DNA of 15,819 nucleotides from positions 1 through 15,819 of the forward strand of contig JAJYBA010000020.1 of assembly GCA_021779235.1 (NCBI GenBank), in the 5' to 3' direction. Shown here one piece after another: positions 11,376 to 15,819 of this stretch. The stretch is from Bacillota bacterium (lineage in GTDB: Bacteria; Bacillota; Clostridia; Clostridiales; Clostridiaceae). The position numbers and the translations under genes are program-made. The notes beneath the pieces were generated by a model that was given only the letters and a program-made list of their open reading frames with translations, did not search any database and was not told where the DNA came from. Each line of letters starts with the position of its first letter. The first letter of the stretch is position 1.

Positions 11376-13188
11376 ATTCATTTTATTTTCAGGAAAGGGT
11401 GGAGTAGGAAAGACTTCAATGGCTTGCAGCACTGCAATATATAATGCAGATAAAGGCCTAAAGACACTAATAGTAACTACAGATCCTGCTTCAAATTTAT
11501 CTGATGTATTTGAGCAAGAAATTGGTCATAGTATTGTTGAAATCAAGGGCATGAAAAACTTACATGCTATGGAAATCGATCCAGATAAGTCTACAGAAGA
11601 ATACAAAAATGCATTACTTGCACCTATGAGGGAATTATTCGATGAAGACATGATTAAGATTGCAGATGAACAGTTAAGTGGGCCTTGCACTGCAGAGATG
11701 GCTTCCTTTGATAAGTTTATAGACTTTATGGGACATGAGGATTATGACATAATAATCTTTGATACAGCTCCTACAGGTCATACTATAAGACTTTTAGAAC
11801 TTCCAGTAGATTGGAGCAAGCATATTGAAGAAGCTGCAAAGGGAAGTGGGCAAACTTGCATGGGGCCAGTATCAATGATTGAGGATAGCAAAAATAAATT
11901 TGATCGAGCAATAGAGAAATTAAGAGATGTGAGGCAAACTGATTTTATTTTTGTAATGCAACCAGAAGCCACCTCCTTAGATGAAACCCTAAGATCATCC
12001 GAGGAACTTAAACAATTAGGAATTAATACTTCTAAAATCATTGTGAATGGATTTATACCAAAAGAAGAAGCAGAGAATCCATTTTTTAAGAGTAGGTATG
12101 AGATGCAACAAAAACATCTAGTGGAAGCTAAAGAAATCTTTAAGGATATTCCAGTAGAGACTATGGAACTATTCAATACAGAGCTTAAAGGGATTGAGAG
12201 ATTTAGACTTATAGCTAATTGTTTATTTAATGGAGAAGCCCTAAGTAAGGAAATAGACGAAAATGAATTTAAAGATATTAAAGATATTGTTTCTGAAAAA
12301 GATAATGTAAGTTCACTAATATTTCCAAAAGAAAATTCTCATAAGAACATTTTCTTTTCAGGAAAAGGTGGTGTGGGAAAAACAGTAATGGCTTGCGTTA
12401 CAGCTGTAAAGTTAGCCTCAAAGGGATATAAAACCTTATTATTGACTACCGACCCAGCAGCTCACATTGGAAAGGTTTTAGATAAACCAATTGGGGATGA
12501 AGTGACTAAGATAGAAGGCATGGATAATTTGTATGCTGCCAAGATAGATCCTAAGATAGCTTTTGAAGAGTATAAGCATTCAGTATTAGAATATGCTAAA
12601 AATAACTTTAATGAATCCACAGTACTGACAATGGAAGAAGAACTAAATTCTCCATGTACAGAAGAAATGGCGGCTTTCCAAAAGTTCATAGGCTATGCTA
12701 GTGAAGAAACCTATGATGTAATAGTTTTCGACACAGCCCCAACAGGTCATACGCTACGACTTTTAGAACTACCAATGGATTGGAGTAAGCAGATCCAGAT
12801 GAAAGCGGGCATAAACACTGATATAAGCGAGGAAGATAAGCTTCAAAAGGAAAGATTCGATAAAGTTATTGCTATGATGAAGGATAAGAATAAAACCACT
12901 TTTGCCTTTGTTATGTATCCTGAAAAGACTCCAATTATTGAAGCTTATAGAGCCTCTAAGGAGTTGCAATCAGCAGGCATAGAGACACAAATGGTAGTGG
13001 CAAACTTAATAATTCCAGAGGATGAGGCTACAACACCTTTCTTTAAAAACAGAAGAAGCATGCAAGAGAAATATTTGATGGAAATAAAAAATACCTTTAA
13101 TAGGTCTAAAATATTAAAAGTTCCCATGTATAATAGAGAAGTTAAGGGATTAAAAATGTTAAGAGAAATTGGTGAAAATATATTTTAA
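11365..13188 (+). CDS. arsA: ArsA arsenite-stimulated ATPase
   Basis: A 607-residue cytoplasmic ATPase made of two homologous halves (A1 about 1-310, A2 about 325-607) joined by a short linker. Each half has a deviant Walker A loop, SGKGGVGKTS (9-18) and SGKGGVGKTV (332-341), and the signal motif DTAPTGHT (133-140 and 456-463). The arsenite-site cysteines correspond to C108 (GPCTAEM), C165 (TCMGP) and C431 (SPCTEEM). Both halves appear active. I chose ATG 11365, inside the end of arsD; the GTG at 11353 in the same frame has no better ribosome site. No Shine-Dalgarno sequence is obvious, so translation is probably coupled to arsD. It should energise arsenite export through Acr3, encoded in the first ars unit. 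A strong terminator follows. Confidence 0.94.
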   Translation: MKTKFILFSGKGGVGKTSMACSTAIYNADKGLKTLIVTTDPASNLSDVFEQEIGHSIVEIKGMKNLHAMEIDPDKSTEEYKNALLAPMRELFDEDMIKIADEQLSGPCTAEMASFDKFIDFMGHEDYDIIIFDTAPTGHTIRLLELPVDWSKHIEEAAKGSGQTCMGPVSMIEDSKNKFDRAIEKLRDVRQTDFIFVMQPEATSLDETLRSSEELKQLGINTSKIIVNGFIPKEEAENPFFKSRYEMQQKHLVEAKEIFKDIPVETMELFNTELKGIERFRLIANCLFNGEALSKEIDENEFKDIKDIVSEKDNVSSLIFPKENSHKNIFFSGKGGVGKTVMACVTAVKLASKGYKTLLLTTDPAAHIGKVLDKPIGDEVTKIEGMDNLYAAKIDPKIAFEEYKHSVLEYAKNNFNESTVLTMEEELNSPCTEEMAAFQKFIGYASEETYDVIVFDTAPTGHTLRLLELPMDWSKQIQMKAGINTDISEEDKLQKERFDKVIAMMKDKNKTTFAFVMYPEKTPIIEAYRASKELQSAGIETQMVVANLIIPEDEATTPFFKNRRSMQEKYLMEIKNTFNRSKILKVPMYNREVKGLKMLREIGENIF

Positions 13189-13216
13189 CCACGATATTTA
13201 TATGAAAAATGGTGTT

Positions 13217-13250
13217 AAAAAGATTGAGAAATCCTTTCTCAATCTTTTTT
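13217..13250 (+). terminator. Intrinsic terminator after arsA
   Basis: AAAAAGATTGAGAAA (13217-13231) pairs perfectly with TTTCTCAATCTTTTT (13235-13249) around a 3-base loop. The 3' arm ends in a T-run, and the flanking A-run would allow action in both directions. Confidence 0.92.
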
Positions 13251-13259
13251 CTTTTATAA

Positions 13260-13301
13260 TTGAATATAATTAACTATAATATGGTATAATTATAGTTAAT
13301 T
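13260..13301 (+). promoter_or_regulatory. Promoter of the HTH-RNase J unit covered by a 13-bp perfect inverted repeat
   Basis: AATTAACTATAAT (13268-13280) and ATTATAGTTAATT (13289-13301) are perfect inverted arms with an 8-base centre. The centre and right arm hold an extended -10 element, TGGTATAAT (13282-13290), with a possible -35 TTGAAT (13260-13265) at a long 19-base spacing. A protein bound to the dyad would cover the -10 region. A leader hairpin GATGTTT/AAGCATC (13346-13352, 13360-13366) lies between it and the gene. Confidence 0.6.
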
Positions 13302-13414
13302 AGTATAAAGGTAGTTATGTTTGATTTATTTTGAAATAATGGAGTGATGTTTACCTAACAAGCATCGTTTTAAAATATAGATTCTTAAAACCTTTGAAAG
13401 AAAGGACGAAAGAA

Positions 13415-13612
13415 ATGAGTGAAAACTTTATAGAAGATGAAATTATGACAGTAAGTGAAGTTGCAACATATCTTAAAATCAGTGAGGTAACTACATATAA
13501 ATTAGTGCAAGAAGGAAAAATACCTGCTTTTAAAATTGGTCGTCATTGGAGAGTAAAGAAAAGCGATCTAGGCGAATTCATCGAAAGATTAAAGCAAGGG
13601 GAAAGAATATAA
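13415..13612 (+). CDS. Small helix-turn-helix protein, excisionase-type (HTH_17)
   Basis: A 65-residue protein consisting almost only of a MerR/excisionase-type helix-turn-helix: MTVSEVATYLKISEVTTYKL (11-30) followed by the hallmark GKIPAFKIGRHWRVKKSDL (35-53). No effector domain is present, so it is a DNA-binding domain alone. I chose ATG 13415, placed after AAAGGA; the in-frame TTG at 13394 has none. It lies 12 bases before RNase J in the same unit. The inverted repeat at its own promoter is an obvious candidate target, though this is inference. Despite the family name there is no integrase or phage gene nearby, so a role in excision is unlikely. Confidence 0.82.
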   Translation: MSENFIEDEIMTVSEVATYLKISEVTTYKLVQEGKIPAFKIGRHWRVKKSDLGEFIERLKQGERI

Positions 13613-13624
13613 GGGAGGCAAATA

Positions 13625-15307
13625 TTGAATAATAACTATAAAAACAAAGTTAAAAACAAAATTAGAATTATTCCACTAGGTGGACTTGGAGAAATCGGGA
13701 AAAACATTACTGCAATAGAATATAAAGAAGAAATTATTGTTATAGATTGTGGAATTTCCTTTCCAGAGGTAGATATGTATGGAGTGGATTTAGTAATTCC
13801 TGATATAACTTATCTTTTAGAGAATAAAGATAAGGTAAAAGGAATTTTTCTAACCCACGGTCATGAAGATCACATTGGGGCATTACCCTATGTGCTAAAA
13901 CAAATTAATATCCCAGTGTACGGAACACGTTTAACCTTAGGTCTGGTAGAAAATAAGTTACAAGAACATGGAATAATGGCGGATTGTACTCTAAATGTAG
14001 TAAAACCTGGCGATATTATAAAGCTAGAAAAACTCAGCGTAGAGTTTATAAGAGTTAGTCATAGTATAGCAGATTCCTGCGCCATTGCGGTGCATACACC
14101 TATTGGAAGAGTTATACATACAGGGGACTTCAAGATAGATTATACTCCAATTGATGGAGAAGTTATGGATTTAGAGCGATTTGCAAAATTAGGTGGCCAA
14201 GGAGTACTACTACTAATGGCTGATAGCACTAACGTAGAACGCCCTGGATTTACTATATCTGAGAAAGTAATTGGAGAATCTTTAAATAAGATCTTTTACA
14301 AGGCCACCGGAAGAGTGATAGTAGCTTCCTTTGCATCCAATATCCATAGAATACAACAAATTGCCAATGCTTCAGTTTTGCATGGAAGAAAGATAGCTTT
14401 CAGTGGAAGAAGTATGGAAAAAATTTCTCAAGTAGCTATGGAACTAGGATATTTGCATATACCACCAGAAGCTATAATTACTGTAGCAGAAATTCATAAT
14501 TATCCTGATGAAAAAGTAACAATAATAACTACTGGTAGTCAAGGTGAACCAATGTCTGCATTGACTAGAATGGCATCAGCTACACACAGAAGTATTGAGA
14601 TTCAAAAGGGTGATTTAATTATTATATCTGCATCTCCTATTCCAGGAAATCAAAAATTAATATATAAGGTTATAAATGAATTATTTAAAAAGGGTGCAAA
14701 TGTAATATATGATACTACTGAAGAAATTCACGTTTCTGGGCATGCTTGTCAAGAGGAGTTAAAGTTAATTCATACCTTAGTTCGTCCTAAGTATTTTATG
14801 CCAGTTCATGGTGAATTTAGACATCTGAAACAACATGGCTTATTAGCAGAAAAGATAGGAATGAATCCTGCAAATATTTTAATTGCAGAAACTGGTCAGA
14901 TAATAGAAGTATCTCCAAGTGAAGGTAGAATAGCTGGAAGAGTGCAAACGGGAGCTATAATGGTAGATGGACTTGGTGTAGGAGACGTTGGCAACATTGT
15001 ACTAAGAGACAGAAAACATTTAGCCGAAGAGGGAATTCTTACTGTGGTAGTTACTATAGAAAGAGAAACTTATAGTATAGTAGCAGGGCCAGATATAATA
15101 ACTAGAGGATTTGTATATATGAAAGAATCCAATGAACTTATTACTGAAGCGAGAGAAATTGTAAGAAAAGAACTAGAGAAGTGTTTAGACAATAAAATTA
15201 AAGAGTGGGCAGTAATAAAAACCGGTATCAGAAATGCCTTAGGTCAGTTTCTATATGTAAAAACTAAGAGAAGACCTATAATCATTCCAATAATAATGGA
15301 AATATAA
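13625..15307 (+). CDS. rnj: Ribonuclease J
   Basis: A 560-residue RNase J, the metallo-beta-lactamase/beta-CASP nuclease that processes and degrades mRNA and matures rRNA in Firmicutes, with 5'-3' exonuclease and endonuclease activity. The two-zinc site is HGHEDH (78-83), H146 (VSHS), D168 (HTGDF) and H395 (PVHGEFRH). The beta-CASP part includes TTGSQGEPMSALTRMA (302-317) and SGHA (371-374), and a C-terminal domain completes the normal length. It starts with TTG at 13625, fixed by GGGAGG 6 bases upstream; no ATG lies nearby in frame at the conserved N-terminus. It follows the HTH gene as an operon. Assignment to J1 or J2 is not possible from the window. Confidence 0.95.
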   Translation: MNNNYKNKVKNKIRIIPLGGLGEIGKNITAIEYKEEIIVIDCGISFPEVDMYGVDLVIPDITYLLENKDKVKGIFLTHGHEDHIGALPYVLKQINIPVYGTRLTLGLVENKLQEHGIMADCTLNVVKPGDIIKLEKLSVEFIRVSHSIADSCAIAVHTPIGRVIHTGDFKIDYTPIDGEVMDLERFAKLGGQGVLLLMADSTNVERPGFTISEKVIGESLNKIFYKATGRVIVASFASNIHRIQQIANASVLHGRKIAFSGRSMEKISQVAMELGYLHIPPEAIITVAEIHNYPDEKVTIITTGSQGEPMSALTRMASATHRSIEIQKGDLIIISASPIPGNQKLIYKVINELFKKGANVIYDTTEEIHVSGHACQEELKLIHTLVRPKYFMPVHGEFRHLKQHGLLAEKIGMNPANILIAETGQIIEVSPSEGRIAGRVQTGAIMVDGLGVGDVGNIVLRDRKHLAEEGILTVVVTIERETYSIVAGPDIITRGFVYMKESNELITEAREIVRKELEKCLDNKIKEWAVIKTGIRNALGQFLYVKTKRRPIIIPIIMEI

Positions 15308-15338
15308 TATTACGGCATCGAAAAGAATGATTTAAATG

Positions 15339-15387
15339 AGTACTATCAAGCTTACTGTATTTCAATAAGCTTGATAGTACTTTTATT
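15339..15387 (+). terminator. Intrinsic terminator after RNase J
   Basis: AGTACTATCAAGCTTA (15339-15354) and TAAGCTTGATAGTACT (15366-15381) form a perfect 16-bp stem with an 11-base loop, followed by TTTATT. The stem is unusually long; the T-run is short. Confidence 0.85.
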
Positions 15388-15494
15388 ATGTCAATTAAAC
15401 TAAGAATGGGATTTTTAAATTTGTAACTGTTCAGCTATTAAAATTATTTAAATTTATCGTTATTTGGTTAAAACACAAAAGTTAATGTATACAT

Positions 15495-15744
15495 GAATTA
15501 TAAAATTTATCTTCCATTACTTGCATAAGAGTTTGAAACAAGAAATTTGATTAAGAAATTCTAATCTTTTGCCCAGCTAAAATTTTCTATCGCTCACATT
15601 CGGCGTCCTGCCTCAGGTTCGCTAGCCTGCCGTCCTGGCTGGCTTACGAAAATTTTATCCGTTCAAAAGAAGAATTTCTAAAATCAAATTTAAATAGTTT
15701 CTTCACTTCTTATTGCAAGCCATTCCAGATAAATTTCATAATTC
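15495..15744. repeat. 250-bp imperfect palindrome with a GC-rich core
   Basis: Starting at GAATTAT (15495) and its complement ATAATTC (15738-15744), the two halves align inward over more than 90 bases with small gaps. Shared blocks include AAATTTATCT/AGATAAATTT, CTTGCA/TGCAAG, AAATTTGATT/AATCAAATTT, AGAAATTCT/AGAATTTCT, TCTTTTG/CAAAAGA and AAAATTTTC/GAAAATTTT. The centre (about 15591-15646) is 36 of 56 G or C, against a strongly AT-rich background, and contains shorter repeats such as CGTCCTG twice. No reading frame of note lies inside. It could be a non-autonomous mobile element, a large structured RNA, or a chromosome-structure element. The flanks (15388-15494 and 15745-15819) show nothing else that I can support apart from the weak reading frame listed next. 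Confidence 0.75.
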
Positions 15745-15819
15745 TAGTAAATCAATATTTTTTTATGATTTAATCTTATTACTAATTTGTTAAAAATATC
15801 TCTTTCATTTATCATTATT
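15744..15819 (-). CDS. Possible 3' end of a gene entering from the right edge
   Basis: On the minus strand a frame is open from the window edge to a TAG stop at 15746-15744, reading INERDIFNKLVIRLNHKK and ending ILIY. It contains an ATG at 15815 but no ribosome site is visible, so it may be the C-terminus of a gene lying to the right. Its stop overlaps the last base of the 250-bp palindrome. At 25 codons in AT-rich DNA it may well be chance. Confidence 0.2.
   Translation of the reverse strand, partial: IMINERDIFNKLVIRLNHKKILIY

Noticed and set aside
11778..12176. A 132-codon open frame antisense to arsA, with several shorter ones nearby
   Set aside because: These are shadows of a conserved two-domain ATPase; their products resemble no family and they lack start signals.
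13415..13612. Excisionase of a mobile element
   Set aside because: No integrase, attachment sites or phage genes are nearby; it is an operon partner of RNase J, a core gene.
15588..15647. tRNA or rRNA fragment in the GC-rich core
   Set aside because: No cloverleaf, T-loop or rRNA sequence was recognised; the GC content alone is not evidence.

Overview
The window is AT-rich DNA with strong purine-rich ribosome binding sites. It carries a rubrerythrin, clostridial-style ars genes and an RNase J, and it best fits an anaerobic Firmicute of the Clostridium type. That is inferred from gene content and base composition; there is no rRNA to place it. I see no tRNA, rRNA, CRISPR array, transposase or integrase.

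Layout. (1) Positions 1-1179 hold the end of an oligopeptide ABC transporter operon: the oppD C-terminus and a complete oppF. (2) 1281-2949 holds a PLP enzyme that its active-site residues mark as a D-cysteine desulfhydrase, followed by a rubrerythrin. (3) 2999-7089 holds an EcsC-family protein (minus strand), a PAS-PAS-GGDEF-EAL cyclic-di-GMP protein and a DUF1003 membrane protein. Three copies of a short repeat built on 7-base units lie between these genes. (4) 7285-13250 is a toxic-anion resistance island: arsR-acr3, then a fluoride riboswitch with tandem crcB genes, then arsC-arsR-arsD-arsA. (5) 13268-15386 holds a small helix-turn-helix protein and RNase J, under a promoter covered by a 13-bp perfect inverted repeat. 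(6) 15387-15819 has no clear gene but contains a 250-bp near-palindrome with a GC-rich centre.

How the genes work together. In the island, ArsC reduces arsenate to arsenite, ArsD passes arsenite to the ATPase ArsA, and Acr3 exports it. Two ArsR repressors sit on separate promoters, so arsenite probably induces both ars units. The fluoride unit between them has its own promoter, an RNA fluoride sensor with a visible pseudoknot/terminator switch, and two different CrcB subunits suited to a heterodimeric channel. The result is three separately switched units for two toxic anions.

Most genes belong to well-known families. The least explained parts are the heptad-based repeat family, the 250-bp palindrome, the structured arsR2-arsD spacer, and several promoter-proximal inverted repeats with no assigned regulator.
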